Assembly (NCBI RefSeq): GCF_011947285.1
Contig: NZ_JAAOZT010000009.1
Span: 62,001 to 126,000, forward strand
Length of the DNA: 64,000 nucleotides
Reading direction: 5' to 3'
Origin: Glaciimonas immobilis
GTDB lineage: Bacteria; Pseudomonadota; Gammaproteobacteria; Burkholderiales; Burkholderiaceae_D
Shown here: positions 6,879 to 15,894 of the stretch, one piece after another
Layout of the letters: each line of letters begins with the position of its first letter
Position numbering within the stretch: the first letter of the stretch is position 1
Program-made: the position numbers and the translations under genes
Notes under the pieces: generated by a model
The model's database searches: none
Told to the model about the DNA's origin: nothing
Seen by the model: only the letters and a program-made list of their open reading frames with translations

Positions 6879-7805
6879 ATGACGCCTGCAGAACGCCTTA
6901 AAGGCCTGGAAACATTTGTTGCCGTCGCGGAAGCTGGCAGCTTTACCGCCGCTGCCGAGCGCCTGAATTTAACTAAATCGGCTGTGGGAAAGGCCGTTGC
7001 CCGACTTGAGGGACGCTTAAAAAAGCCTCTCTTTGAAAGAACCACACGCCGATTACAAATGACGGATGCTGGCGACGCGTTTTATAAGGTTTGCGTCAGG
7101 GTACTTGAGGAGCTGGAGCTAGCAGAACGGGTACTTGCTGCAGATGAAATAATTCCTTCCGGCCGATTGAGAGTGGACTTACCCGCGACATTCGGTCGAA
7201 TACAAGCGTTTGCGTCACTGTTAGAGTTTGCTGAAAAATACCAGCAAGTGATGCCTCAGGTATCCTTCACGGACCGGTTTGTGGACGTGGTGGAGGATGG
7301 GATGGACGTGGTATTAAGAATCGGCGGCGATGACACGTGGTCAGCGGCGGTCGGGTATAAATATCTGGGACACGAAGAATTGGTGTTCTGCGCGTCACCG
7401 GGCTACCTGCTGGCGCATGGAGAACCACAGTCGGTCGAGGAGCTGTTGCATCACGACACTGTTCTGTATGGAAGAGCCGATGGCAGCAACGCCCCCTGGC
7501 TGATCAAGGATGGACAACAGCCACTGGCACGACAACACGTCAATCCTAGGATTGTGCTGGGGCAGGCCGAGGCTCAGGTTGCCGCGGTAGAAGCCGGCTT
7601 AGGTATTGCCCAACTCGCTACCTGGCTTGTGGAGCAACAGATACGTGACGGACGCCTGCAAAAGATCTTACCCCAGCTCGCAACGCAAGGGCTGCCATTG
7701 CATATCGTTTGGCAGCGCTCTCGGCAACATGCACCAAAAGTGCAGGCGCTCATCTCGCACTTTGAGACGACTCTAGCCATTCGACCCCACGCCGACAATG
7801 TTTGA
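6879..7805 (+). CDS. LysR-family transcriptional regulator (CrgA-like group)
   Basis: This 308-residue protein has an N-terminal winged HTH (residues 8-65: LETFVAVAEAGSFTAAAERL, NLTKSAVGKAVARLEGRL, LFERTTRRLQMTDAG). A periplasmic-binding-fold effector domain follows (residues about 93-300), with the VDVVEDGMDVVLRIG segment common in the CrgA subgroup. It is divergent from the MFS gene and probably controls it and itself. Its stop lies 26 bases from the convergent LysR gene at 7832. Confidence 0.88.
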   Translation: MTPAERLKGLETFVAVAEAGSFTAAAERLNLTKSAVGKAVARLEGRLKKPLFERTTRRLQMTDAGDAFYKVCVRVLEELELAERVLAADEIIPSGRLRVDLPATFGRIQAFASLLEFAEKYQQVMPQVSFTDRFVDVVEDGMDVVLRIGGDDTWSAAVGYKYLGHEELVFCASPGYLLAHGEPQSVEELLHHDTVLYGRADGSNAPWLIKDGQQPLARQHVNPRIVLGQAEAQVAAVEAGLGIAQLATWLVEQQIRDGRLQKILPQLATQGLPLHIVWQRSRQHAPKVQALISHFETTLAIRPHADNV

Positions 7806-7831
7806 GGTTCTGTCTTTGCCGGTGGCGTTGC

Positions 7832-8716
7832 CTAGACTCCCAGCGCAGCCACCAGAAAGTCAACAAAAGTGCGCACTTTGGCGGACAAGTGTTTGCGGCT
7901 GGGGTAGACCGCGTAGAGGCCGAATTCTGCCGATTGCCAGTCCGGCAATATCCGCACCAGCCTTCCTGTCTCGATGTCATCGCCGACGATGAAATAGGGC
8001 TGAAACAGGATGCCCGCGCCGCTGAGCGCTGCCAGCCGAAGGATGTCCCCGTTATCCGCCCTGATCGGACCCGAAATCGGGACGATCAATGGGCCGTCGG
8101 CGCCCTCAAGCTCCCAATTAGCGCCGCTGCCGGTCAGCGTGTAGCCGAGGCATGCGTGCCGGGCGAGATCCGCTGGCGTTTGCGGTGCGCCGTGCCGGGC
8201 CAGATAAGCAGGGGCAGCGCAGACAATGCTACGCACCCCGCCGATTTTGCGGGCGATGAGGTCGGACTGCGGCATCGCACCGATCCGGATCGCCAGGTCG
8301 AATCCGTCCTCAATCAGGTCAACCTTGCGGTCACTGAGCGAAATATCCAGCTTTACGTGCGGATAGGCCTGCGTGTAATTGGCGATGATGGTCGCGAGCC
8401 GGTGCTGGCCATAAGACAATGGGATGGTGACTCTGAGTACCCCTTGGGGCCTGCGCGTCATCTGTCCAGCAATCTGTTCGGCTTCTTCTACGTCGCCGAT
8501 GATCTGGATGCTGCGCTCATAAAATTCGCGCCCGGTTTCGGTCAGACTTAATCGCCGGGTTGTGCGGTTCAGCAAGCGCGTACCAAGATGTTCCTCAAGC
8601 TTCTGTATCTGCTTGGAGGCCATCGCCCGCGAAATATCCAGCTTGTCGGCTGCTGCAGCAAAGCTGCCGCCGTCAACGACCGCGACATACATTCTCATAG
8701 AAGCAAACAAATCCAT
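7832..8716 (-). CDS. LysR-family transcriptional regulator (CrgA-like group)
   Basis: This 294-residue LysR protein has its HTH at residues 5-60 (FASMRMYVAVVDGGSFAAAA, DKLDISRAMASKQIQKLEEH, LLNRTTRRLSLTETG) and an effector domain after residue 90 (KVDLIEDGFDLAIRIG). It is divergent from the dioxygenase gene at 8821 across 104 bases, so it likely controls that gene. Ligand unknown. It is related to, but clearly different from, the LysR at 6879, so this is not a recent duplication. Confidence 0.87.
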   Translation of the reverse strand: MDLFASMRMYVAVVDGGSFAAAADKLDISRAMASKQIQKLEEHLGTRLLNRTTRRLSLTETGREFYERSIQIIGDVEEAEQIAGQMTRRPQGVLRVTIPLSYGQHRLATIIANYTQAYPHVKLDISLSDRKVDLIEDGFDLAIRIGAMPQSDLIARKIGGVRSIVCAAPAYLARHGAPQTPADLARHACLGYTLTGSGANWELEGADGPLIVPISGPIRADNGDILRLAALSGAGILFQPYFIVGDDIETGRLVRILPDWQSAEFGLYAVYPSRKHLSAKVRTFVDFLVAALGV

Positions 8717-8820
8717 AGCGGGCGATTGTCAATCAAATAGAAATAGTTTAGTCACTAGCCGTATCTTTATCAACCAGTTAAAGCTATATACCATGGAAGC
8801 TTATTCCTACCAGGTGTCCC

Positions 8821-9606
8821 ATGTCTCCATTACCAACCATCTTCATTTCGCACGGTTCGCCGATGCTTGCGCTGCAGGATAGCCCTGCGCGCCGCTTCCT
8901 CCAGGATTTGGGAGCGAGCTTGCCACGCCCTAAAGCTATTGCGGTCGTCTCCGCGCATTGGGAGACAACTGGCGGCCCAGCGGTGTCGCTGGCTGCGCAG
9001 CCGGCAACAATCCATGATTTCGGCGGCTTTCCGCAGGCTTTGTACGATATTAGTTATCCTGCTCCCGGCGCACCGGCATTAGCCGAGCGCGCAGCCACGC
9101 TGTTCGAAGCCGCAGGTATTCCAGTTGGACGCAGCGCCGAACGCGGCCTTGATCACGGTGCGTGGGTACCGCTGAGCTTGATGTATCCGCACGCCGATTT
9201 GCCGGTGATGCAGATCTCGTTGGTGCATGGTGCCGATCCGGCGACACACGAGCAGATGGGCCTCGCTCTGACGCAGTTGCGACATGAAGGCGTTCTGGTG
9301 ATTGGTTCAGGATCGCTGACGCATAACCTGCATGAGTTCCGTGGCCAGCCGATCGATGCACCCGCAGCGCTTTGGGTCAGCGAATTCATAAGCTGGATGC
9401 GCGAGCAGCTGGAAAACAATGACACCACGGCTTTGCTGGACTATCGCAATCGCGCGCCATCGGCTATAAAAAACCATCCGAGCGATGAGCATTTATTGCC
9501 GCTGTTTGTGGCGATGGGCGCGGCTGGCATTCACGCGAAGGCGCAACTGCTGCATTCTAGTGTCGAACACGGGGTGCTAGCGATGGACGCGTATGCTTTT
9601 AACTAA
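8821..9606 (+). CDS. DODA/LigB-type extradiol ring-cleavage dioxygenase (YgiD-like)
   Basis: This 261-residue protein matches the class III extradiol dioxygenase family. Candidate zinc or iron ligands are H11 (ISHGSPMLAL), H46 (SAHWETTGGP) and H250 (SSVEHGVLAMDAY), with a conserved DHGAWVPL motif at H112. E. coli YgiD and plant DODA open the ring of DOPA; the natural substrate in most bacteria is unknown. ATG at 8821 has AGGTG upstream. The divergent LysR at 7832-8716 is its probable regulator. Confidence 0.85.
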   Translation: MSPLPTIFISHGSPMLALQDSPARRFLQDLGASLPRPKAIAVVSAHWETTGGPAVSLAAQPATIHDFGGFPQALYDISYPAPGAPALAERAATLFEAAGIPVGRSAERGLDHGAWVPLSLMYPHADLPVMQISLVHGADPATHEQMGLALTQLRHEGVLVIGSGSLTHNLHEFRGQPIDAPAALWVSEFISWMREQLENNDTTALLDYRNRAPSAIKNHPSDEHLLPLFVAMGAAGIHAKAQLLHSSVEHGVLAMDAYAFN

Positions 9607-9926
9607 AGAAAGGTAGAAAACACCTAACTGAACGAGAGGCTGGTCGCGTCCGTCACATTACACCTTAGATTGACGCCGGTAGCGGCCGGTACACTCATTG
9701 AAGACTAATCTTTGCAGGGAGGTAGCGCAGCCAGAAGATGTTGCAAAGTCCCGACCAGACCGTTGCCGTACGATCTCATCATTATGCGAAGAATCCGAAG
9801 AATCCGAAGAATCCGAAGATCGTGAATATATTCTTGGTAAATCTATCATTTGGTTTCTATGATGAAAACATCAGCATTCGATAACACAAACGCGATGTCC
9901 AACCTTATCCGATAAGGAAAAATACC
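9607..9926. other. Intergenic region with a 9-base tandem repeat
   Basis: No gene is supported. A minus-strand frame of 63 codons exists but is mostly the repeat (Ser-Asp-Ser runs). The last 30 bases hold the dodecin ribosome site (AAGGAAAA). Confidence 0.4.
9788..9820. repeat. Tandem repeat, unit GAAGAATCC, about 3.5 copies
   Basis: GAAGAATCC is repeated three times exactly and then starts a fourth copy (GAAGATCG). It lies in non-coding DNA between the dioxygenase and dodecin genes. Confidence 0.85.
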
Positions 9927-10133
9927 ATGTCCGCACACACCTACAAACTCGTTGAGCTGGTCGGGACGTCAATAAATGGCAGCGATGAAGCAATCCGCGA
10001 TGCGATTTCCAAGGCAGCCTTGACCGTCAAGCATATGGACTGGTTTGAGGTGATTGAAACCCGGGGTCATATTGTGGACGGAAAAATTTCCCATTATCAG
10101 GTAACTATCAAGGTTGGATTCAGGCTGGAGTAA
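9927..10133 (+). CDS. Dodecin (flavin-storage protein)
   Basis: This 68-residue protein matches dodecin over its whole length: YKLVELVGTSINGSDEAIRD, AISKAALTVKHMDWFEVIE, TRGHIVDGKISHYQVTIKV and a final GFRLE. The conserved W of MDWFEVIE stacks on flavin in known dodecins, which form hollow dodecamers that bind FMN or riboflavin. ATG at 9927 follows AAGGAAAA. It appears to be a single-gene unit. Confidence 0.93.
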   Translation: MSAHTYKLVELVGTSINGSDEAIRDAISKAALTVKHMDWFEVIETRGHIVDGKISHYQVTIKVGFRLE

Positions 10134-10358
10134 TGCATTCCTGAGTGGCCCGGTAGCGCGACCGGACGCCACTATTCCTGGTCATGGCCGCGAAAGTGAG
10201 ACTGCCTTATAAACGGTGCCGGGCAGCACGGGTGCGGACGGTGTTTTCGCCCTTCCGGGGCTGCTGGCGAGTACGTAAAAGACGGATCACAAGAACAGGT
10301 TCGGGTTGCTGTTCAGGCAGTATGTGCGCATTAATATGCTGCAATCGGATAAACTCGG

Positions 10359-11720
10359 TCAATCGCGTTGTGTGACAAGCAGGCGTTCGATATGGTCAGC
10401 ATTAGCTTTGCAGATAGCCCGAAACGGATGAGTAATGCGTTCATCTTGCTGCGCGCGATGCCAGAACACCAACGCCGCTTGCGCTGCCCGGACCCAGGTA
10501 CTGCGCTCTCTTGGCAGAGGAATGACCGGTGTGAATTTACGCTGGACTAGCTCAACACCTCTTTGTGGCGCATACAACATCGGCAGCATGTCATAGGCCG
10601 GCGTCAGGGTAAGTCCCGGCAGGAATGCGAGATTGCCGTCGTGCATATCCGTATTTGCAATCAATCGACCAAAATGTTCCAACAGCTTTATCTGGCTGGC
10701 AGTCTCTGCCGAAATGTAATCCTTCTTGAGCAAGGCTTCTGCACCTTCCGACCATGGGCCCGTCAGTCCAAACAAGGCAGAATTCAATTCGTACCAGGTA
10801 CATACGCCAGAGCGACCGAACTCGCCATGCCGGTCGAAACGGTCGACTTCAAAATAAGTACGACCACCCAGCTGATAAACGCGGCTTTGTGCTGCACTCA
10901 GCTGGAGAGTATCGGCAATCGTGGTCAGTGCCAGATGCTCGCACACCAGTAAGTCAGACCAACGTTGTTCCTGCGGTGAACCGTCAGCACCGGCAAACTT
11001 GACGATGACGTGCGTTGGCCGCCCATTCAGCAACCGACACGCGGTAAATTTAGGAAATTCACCTGCGGCCGACGAATCCGCCAACCCGAAGTCCAAAGCT
11101 TGCAACGCGCGTGCTGGATACTCTGTATCGACCATCTCATCACTCAGCAAATACCTGCCCTTTTGTTGCGCGTCCAGAAAACCGCGCAGCGCATGCTCGC
11201 CGAGTATGTAATTGCCAGCCTGATCCCAGCCAAGCACGCTCAACGCATACAGCACATCATCCTCGCCCCAGCGCTTCACGTCTTGGTCAACTTGCAGGAT
11301 AGTCGCAAAATGGTGGGCAAAGTTACGTCCCAAAAACCCTTGCGGTCGCATGTCACCCAACAGATACGGCACCCCACGAAACCAGCCATCCGTCATCTCT
11401 TCATTGAGCGGCCAGTGGCAGGTTTCCGTGAAACTCAGCGCGCATCCCTTCGGATAAATGGGCTCGAGTAAACCCACCTCAAGCGCCCGTCCCGTCTCAT
11501 CAATACGGTATAGAATTAATGGGTAAGGATTTCCGCGAATCAACCGCCGTGCTGCATAGGCGGTCCGCCGCGCGCGACCGCTTAAAACAACCTGGCCATC
11601 AAGCCCGGAAATCGCCCGCATCAAAGACGGACGACTCACCCCCAGGCGCTGCAGCAGCTCTCCGCTTTGCTGACGACCCCAGGTGCGAAGAGTCTCGATA
11701 GCAATCTGAACAATAGTCAT
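10359..11720 (-). CDS. yjjJ: HipA-family Ser/Thr kinase toxin of the YjjJ/HipH type
   Basis: This 453-residue protein has its own N-terminal winged-helix-like segment (TIVQIAIETLRTWGRQQSGE, LLQRLGVSRPSLMRAISGL), then a HipA kinase core. The nucleotide-binding Lys is likely in HVIVKFAGAD, and the catalytic loop is LIANTDMHDGNLAFLPG (HipA motif N-T-D-x-H-x-x-N). PAYDMLPM supplies the metal-binding Asp. HipA relatives phosphorylate translation factors and cause growth arrest. As in E. coli YjjJ, no separate HipB antitoxin gene lies next to it; the N-terminal DNA-binding part may regulate the gene. Four repeats just upstream are candidate operators. Confidence 0.85.
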   Translation of the reverse strand: MTIVQIAIETLRTWGRQQSGELLQRLGVSRPSLMRAISGLDGQVVLSGRARRTAYAARRLIRGNPYPLILYRIDETGRALEVGLLEPIYPKGCALSFTETCHWPLNEEMTDGWFRGVPYLLGDMRPQGFLGRNFAHHFATILQVDQDVKRWGEDDVLYALSVLGWDQAGNYILGEHALRGFLDAQQKGRYLLSDEMVDTEYPARALQALDFGLADSSAAGEFPKFTACRLLNGRPTHVIVKFAGADGSPQEQRWSDLLVCEHLALTTIADTLQLSAAQSRVYQLGGRTYFEVDRFDRHGEFGRSGVCTWYELNSALFGLTGPWSEGAEALLKKDYISAETASQIKLLEHFGRLIANTDMHDGNLAFLPGLTLTPAYDMLPMLYAPQRGVELVQRKFTPVIPLPRERSTWVRAAQAALVFWHRAQQDERITHPFRAICKANADHIERLLVTQRD

Positions 11721-11820
11721 GTAACGATTTTTTACGTATTTATGATATATCGATCATTCACAAAATTGAAAATAACGCAAAATACCTATAACGATTTATG
11801 TAACAATTAATGTAACGATT
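11720..11820. promoter_or_regulatory. Four operator-like direct repeats upstream of hipH/yjjJ
   Basis: The sequence T(G/A)TAAC(G/A)ATT occurs at 11720-11729, 11787-11796, 11799-11808 and 11811-11820. The last three start exactly 12 bases apart, so they face the same side of the helix approximately. The first overlaps the ATG and ribosome site of the kinase gene. This suits cooperative binding by a regulator, perhaps the kinase's own HTH. Confidence 0.5.
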
Positions 11821-11895
11821 ATATTGGTTCTTGCGTATCTCCTAAAGGCATGCAAATCTATTAGAGCGTCGCCCCTATAGGGCATTCGAATTCTT

Positions 11896-13830
11896 TTAAA
11901 ACGCCACAGGCAACTGATGCCAGGTTCTAAACGGCAATCTTGGCGTTACCGCAAGCGGGACGATCGACGCGCTTCCATCCTGACCGTGAATCACGACACT
12001 TCGCTTTCCATCCGGCTGCGTGATTATCGTCGGGGACGCCATTGAGGGTGGTACACGGATCCCCATCTGGTCAGGCGGTAAGGTAGTGAAAAAGCCTTTT
12101 TTATCCGCGGTCCCGGTTGTAAAATCGACTGCCATTAATTCCGACGATGGTGCGTTGATTTGTCCTCCGTGGCCCTCAGGGGTATAAGTCAGGATGACCA
12201 GCAAGCCGTTGATTATTTGCAATTTTCCTACGACGCGCTCGCCCAGATTAAGCAGATCGACGTACCAGCCGCGCCGGTTGCTCCAGTGAACCGGGTTGTT
12301 GCTGATGGTCCGACCGCCGGTGATCGGGGAGAGTGTCTGCTGTTGTAACTGATAAGCACCGTGGATCGCTGTTACGCCATCTGCCTGCTCCCAGATACCG
12401 TAAATGGTCTGCACTTGTGTATCTTTAGGGTCATCGACCTCAAAAAATTTGCCAGTGCCAAACATGATCATGCGCCCGCCTTGGGGATGTCTTGCCATGA
12501 CGGGTTGCTGGACAACTGGCTGCGCGCGTCCGTGACGATCTTGGGCAGCAAATAGGGGCCGGTTGCCGTAAGCAACTCGCCATTTGGCTGAATCGGTATC
12601 ACCCAAATCAAATTTCCATACGTTGCCCTGCAGATCGCCAGCGTAGGCTGCGATGACTTCTCTGTGCCCGTTAAATAACAGTGCGGGCGTTGACAAGCCG
12701 TTGGGCGCGCCGTCGCCGCCGCAGTGCGTATGAATTTTAGCGATCAGCGAACCGTCTTCAATATTGACAATATACAACGTGGCTTTTTTATTGTCGCTTT
12801 CAATGCCATTGCCATAAAGCGCGGCCCATTGCCCATTACGCAAACGGACGACTGCGGCGTCACCGAGCACGTATCCCATATCCTTATCGATGGTGCCGTC
12901 CGGCATCTGGTCACTATTTTCCCACAGCACACTACCTGCATCCAACTTGTCGGGCGTGCTGATGTCGAGCGCGGCGATGCTTCTGGCACCAGCGCCAGCT
13001 GCACTCAAAATGAGTGTCTTCCAGACTGAATTAGCGGGGCCTTTTTGCGGTAAATAAGCATCGCCTTCCGTTATTTGACCGTCGACAGAGTATCGATGCC
13101 GATGCTGAAAGTCGGCATGACTGAGTGCTTTTAAATGCGGAAAAACCGCACGCGGAACATAGGCGAATTTTTCAACCCCCGTCGTCGCATCGAACCCGTG
13201 CAGCATGCCATCGTTAGCGCCGACAAATAGCATCGGTGACCGTAAATTTTTGGCGTGAAGGTAATGCAGATAACTAGCGCCACCACCGCTGACATCCGGC
13301 AACATCTGATAGCCAAAATGTGTATTCTTTACGTACAGCGGCAAGGAGTTGACGATGCCACCCAATCTGCCTTGACGGTCGCGAAATTTGCCGACGCCGT
13401 GGGCGTTCTGCAATGCCGTGTCGCCCCTCAAATAAGACAAAATATCCGGCGATCCGAGCGCGTGCTGTTGTGCTGCGGTTAAATTATCCCAATAAAAATC
13501 GACTGCACGATTGCGCTCTGGATTCCACGCCACGATATTGCGCGCTTGCCAGTCCGGCATATGCTGTTCCGCATCCCACAATAGCGCACCGGCACTGCCA
13601 CTGAAGTTAGTCCGATAGGCTTTTAACTGACCCGCCCAGCCCGCCGTCGTAAAACTGGCTTGATAAGCTATTGAGGCATCATTCAATGCCCGGTCACTGT
13701 AAACCAGCGCAGAAAATCCGTTGGGCGAGACTAACGGTTGCTGTGAAATTAGCCCCGAGGCCGGCATCATGACGCCGAGCGCGATCACGCTTATCCCACT
13801 TATTGCGATGTTATAAATCCAGGTTTTCAT
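11896..13830 (-). CDS. pilY1: PilY1-type type IV pilus tip protein, short form
   Basis: This 644-residue protein from ATG 13830 has a signal-anchor-like start (MKTWIYNIAISGISVIALGV). It then consists of the PilY1 C-terminal beta-propeller: NSLPLYVKN, MLFVGANDGMLHGFDATTG, YVPRAVFPHL, YLVNIE-type blades and NVWKFDLGD. NGIESDNKKATLYIV resembles the Ca2+-binding loop reported in PilY1. Typical PilY1 proteins exceed 1000 residues and carry an N-terminal von Willebrand A domain, which is missing here. PilY1 sits at the pilus tip and affects adhesion and retraction. It is the last gene of the pilV-pilX-pilY1 unit. Confidence 0.82.
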   Translation of the reverse strand: MKTWIYNIAISGISVIALGVMMPASGLISQQPLVSPNGFSALVYSDRALNDASIAYQASFTTAGWAGQLKAYRTNFSGSAGALLWDAEQHMPDWQARNIVAWNPERNRAVDFYWDNLTAAQQHALGSPDILSYLRGDTALQNAHGVGKFRDRQGRLGGIVNSLPLYVKNTHFGYQMLPDVSGGGASYLHYLHAKNLRSPMLFVGANDGMLHGFDATTGVEKFAYVPRAVFPHLKALSHADFQHRHRYSVDGQITEGDAYLPQKGPANSVWKTLILSAAGAGARSIAALDISTPDKLDAGSVLWENSDQMPDGTIDKDMGYVLGDAAVVRLRNGQWAALYGNGIESDNKKATLYIVNIEDGSLIAKIHTHCGGDGAPNGLSTPALLFNGHREVIAAYAGDLQGNVWKFDLGDTDSAKWRVAYGNRPLFAAQDRHGRAQPVVQQPVMARHPQGGRMIMFGTGKFFEVDDPKDTQVQTIYGIWEQADGVTAIHGAYQLQQQTLSPITGGRTISNNPVHWSNRRGWYVDLLNLGERVVGKLQIINGLLVILTYTPEGHGGQINAPSSELMAVDFTTGTADKKGFFTTLPPDQMGIRVPPSMASPTIITQPDGKRSVVIHGQDGSASIVPLAVTPRLPFRTWHQLPVAF

Positions 13831-13870
13831 GTGGTTCTCATTTGCAAATCGACGCATTAATCCAACCGTC

Positions 13871-14443
13871 TTATAGCCGCAGATAACTTTGCAGAAATAC
13901 TGCAACGCTGCTCGTGGTGCCGATACCCCTCGCAGTAATGCGATAGGCGTAGTGAAAATCGGTTGGATTAAGTTGAAATTCGTAGTCGTTAGCGAGCGTC
14001 ATTTTTTCGATCATGCAACGCGGTACTTCTGCCAATCCGATGCTGTGGACGATCTGCGAAGGCAAGGCAATTGATATCGCATCACTGCGCCAGTTAGCGG
14101 CGATTTCCCATTTATTTTTGCCATGATGTTTGCCACCCTCGATTGGTCCTGGCGTTAGCTGAGGTGGCAAGGTTGCGTTCGATAGCGCCAATTCTCGGGA
14201 CAATTTTTCGCAATAGCGAAGCACTTGTTCAGCGGCTTCAAAGGCTAGTTTTTGACTCCGAAAATTTGCTGCCATTTTTTCTTCCAAGGTCACATTGCGG
14301 ATAGCGGTAACGCCGATCATTGTCATTACAAGGACAAAAATTAAGGTCAGTGGCAGTACCATTCCGGCCCGCCGAGCAGGGGAAGGGTGAATGTTTATTT
14401 TCACCTCATGAGAGATTTTCCGGAGCGGGATGACAGGCATCAT
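13871..14443 (-). CDS. pilX: Minor pilin assembly protein PilX
   Basis: This protein of 190 residues has an N-terminal hydrophobic segment (GMVLPLTLIFVLVMTMIGVT) followed by AIRNVTLEEKMAANF, the PilX signature, with E of EEKMA in the usual place. PilX is part of the minor pilin complex that primes type IV pilus assembly. I chose ATG at 14443 because it overlaps the pilV stop (TGATG), which implies coupled translation. A longer frame from 14470 overlaps pilV by 28 bases. Confidence 0.82.
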   Translation of the reverse strand: MMPVIPLRKISHEVKINIHPSPARRAGMVLPLTLIFVLVMTMIGVTAIRNVTLEEKMAANFRSQKLAFEAAEQVLRYCEKLSRELALSNATLPPQLTPGPIEGGKHHGKNKWEIAANWRSDAISIALPSQIVHSIGLAEVPRCMIEKMTLANDYEFQLNPTDFHYAYRITARGIGTTSSVAVFLQSYLRL

Positions 14444-15042
14444 CAAGGCGTAAATACTGTCATAAAACACCGCACATTCTGATCAGTAAGCAGATTTAAA
14501 GCCGCAGTCCGACAATGTGTTTTGTTCTGCGCGCGGACGTTAGCGTTATGGCGATAGCTATCGCCCGACAGGGCATCACCCCGATTAGCTTGCCGCGGAG
14601 ATTGAATATTGGCCTCATGGCCTGGCTCTCTAAAATAGACTGTGACCGCGAACCCATTGCGCACCGAGCCGTATATCTCGCCCCATCCGCCGGCCATTGC
14701 ATGCGCCAGCGCTGCGCGCCATTCATACAGATCAAGCGTGGCGATTTCGGCATGCGAACAAGCACGAGGGTTTATACAAATGGGCGCTTGTGATAACGCG
14801 TTGGACGCGCCCGGATAAAGCTCTGAAGCAGGGCTGTAAAAGCCGCCCCGCGCTCCGGCTAGATTTGCACGTACCCGTTCGGCCAGGTTGCCACTATATG
14901 CAGTAGCAATCGCGCGATAATGTGCTACTTTTTGATACCGCAATGCGGCTACCTGCAAACCTGCCAGACCCAGTAAAGTAAAGGCAGTAATGACAATGGC
15001 GATCAATACTTCAATCAAGCCAGCACCACGCTGGTTAATCAA
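14443..15042 (-). CDS. pilV: Minor pilin PilV, with TTG start
   Basis: This 199-residue prepilin begins MINQRGAGLIEVLIAIVITA. It has the prepilin peptidase site RGAG|LIEVL, with Glu at +5, then the hydrophobic assembly helix. The first usable start is TTG at 15042. An in-frame TAA lies 12 bases upstream and there is no ATG and no clear Shine-Dalgarno, so expression may be weak. pilW, which normally lies between pilV and pilX, is absent. Confidence 0.82.
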   Translation of the reverse strand: MINQRGAGLIEVLIAIVITAFTLLGLAGLQVAALRYQKVAHYRAIATAYSGNLAERVRANLAGARGGFYSPASELYPGASNALSQAPICINPRACSHAEIATLDLYEWRAALAHAMAGGWGEIYGSVRNGFAVTVYFREPGHEANIQSPRQANRGDALSGDSYRHNANVRAQNKTHCRTAALNLLTDQNVRCFMTVFTP

Positions 15043-15402
15043 GTTTGCTATTTAAAAGGGGTGGATCCAACCGTAAAAAAAAGGGCGAGGTAATTTTTCC
15101 GAGAAAATTATTGCTCGCGTATCTGTTGATGCGCCGCGGTGGATTTGTAAGGCTGACCATTGTTTCGTTTCTCAGTATCAATGACTGAAAATTATAGTCA
15201 TTTCACCTTGATTCACCAATAGGCAAAAGACCTAAAAATAATGTTACTTTTGGCGGAGTTTTCGTATCAATAATCATTTTTACGCTAAAACAGCAGCCCC
15301 CCGGAGGAGGACTGCTGTTTTAGGGAACGCGTTGCGCGTTCTGTCGATGGTAGACAATACAAAATTATTTGTCCTGGAATCTCAATGCCGTCACCGAATA
15401 AA
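15043..15402. other. Intergenic region between pilV and the asparaginase gene
   Basis: Apart from the hairpin at 15285-15323 I see only AT-rich DNA. The pilV promoter must lie in 15043-15250. A TTTTCCTCGG-like pyrimidine run precedes pilV but gives no clear ribosome site. Confidence 0.35.
15285..15323. terminator. Bidirectional hairpin terminator
   Basis: CTAAAACAGCAG and CTGCTGTTTTAG form a perfect 12-pair stem around a 15-base loop. The stem carries A and T runs at its base in both directions. Confidence 0.6.
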
Positions 15403-15894
15403 TTAGTGTGGAATCGGCTCAAAAATGCCCGCCACGCGATCTTTCTGCACCTTGTCCCAATCGAATACTTTTCCGTTCATTGCCACATACACGCCGGGTG
15501 GCAAAAGCTGCGCGACACCGCATGCGTAGCCCAGATTGAACAACGCATCCGAGTTGGCAACCTCGTAGGGAATCATGGCACCCGTCACCACGATCGCTTT
15601 TGCGAGATTTGCCGCGCCCAGCACGGCGGCGGTCTCCTGCATGGTGTCGGTTCCATGAATAATCACGATGGCTTCTTCCACGGCATGTGTGCACGACGCC
15701 AGCACACGACGCCGGTCGATATCTTGCATATCGAGCGAATCAAGCAGCGGCAACTCCTCTAGCGCATAGGCGGCAGTGATGCGCGCGCGGGCAATTGCCT
15801 GTGGCAAATGACTAGCTGCAAAGGTCAACTTACCTGCGATTTCGTCATAATGTTTATCAAATGTGCCGCCAGTGGCGATGATGCGGAGAGCCAT
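15403..15894 (-). CDS. Single-domain asparaginase-like protein
   Basis: This 163-residue protein has only the N-terminal domain of the asparaginase/glutaminase fold. It holds both catalytic Thr motifs: IATGGTFDKHYDE near the start (from ATG 15894) and HGTDTMQETA. The following VVTGAMIPYEVANSDALFNL matches the family. Type I and II L-asparaginases are about 330 residues with two domains. One-domain forms are common in betaproteobacteria and their substrate is unclear. A start at 15927 is in frame but adds a tail outside the family. Confidence 0.8.
   Translation of the reverse strand: MALRIIATGGTFDKHYDEIAGKLTFAASHLPQAIARARITAAYALEELPLLDSLDMQDIDRRRVLASCTHAVEEAIVIIHGTDTMQETAAVLGAANLAKAIVVTGAMIPYEVANSDALFNLGYACGVAQLLPPGVYVAMNGKVFDWDKVQKDRVAGIFEPIPH

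Noticed and set aside
7802-8551. 249-codon plus-strand frame
   Set aside because: Antisense shadow of the LysR gene at 7832-8716, which has clear family motifs.
9788-9820. CRISPR-like array
   Set aside because: The repeat is a 9-base unit with no spacers, and no cas genes are present.
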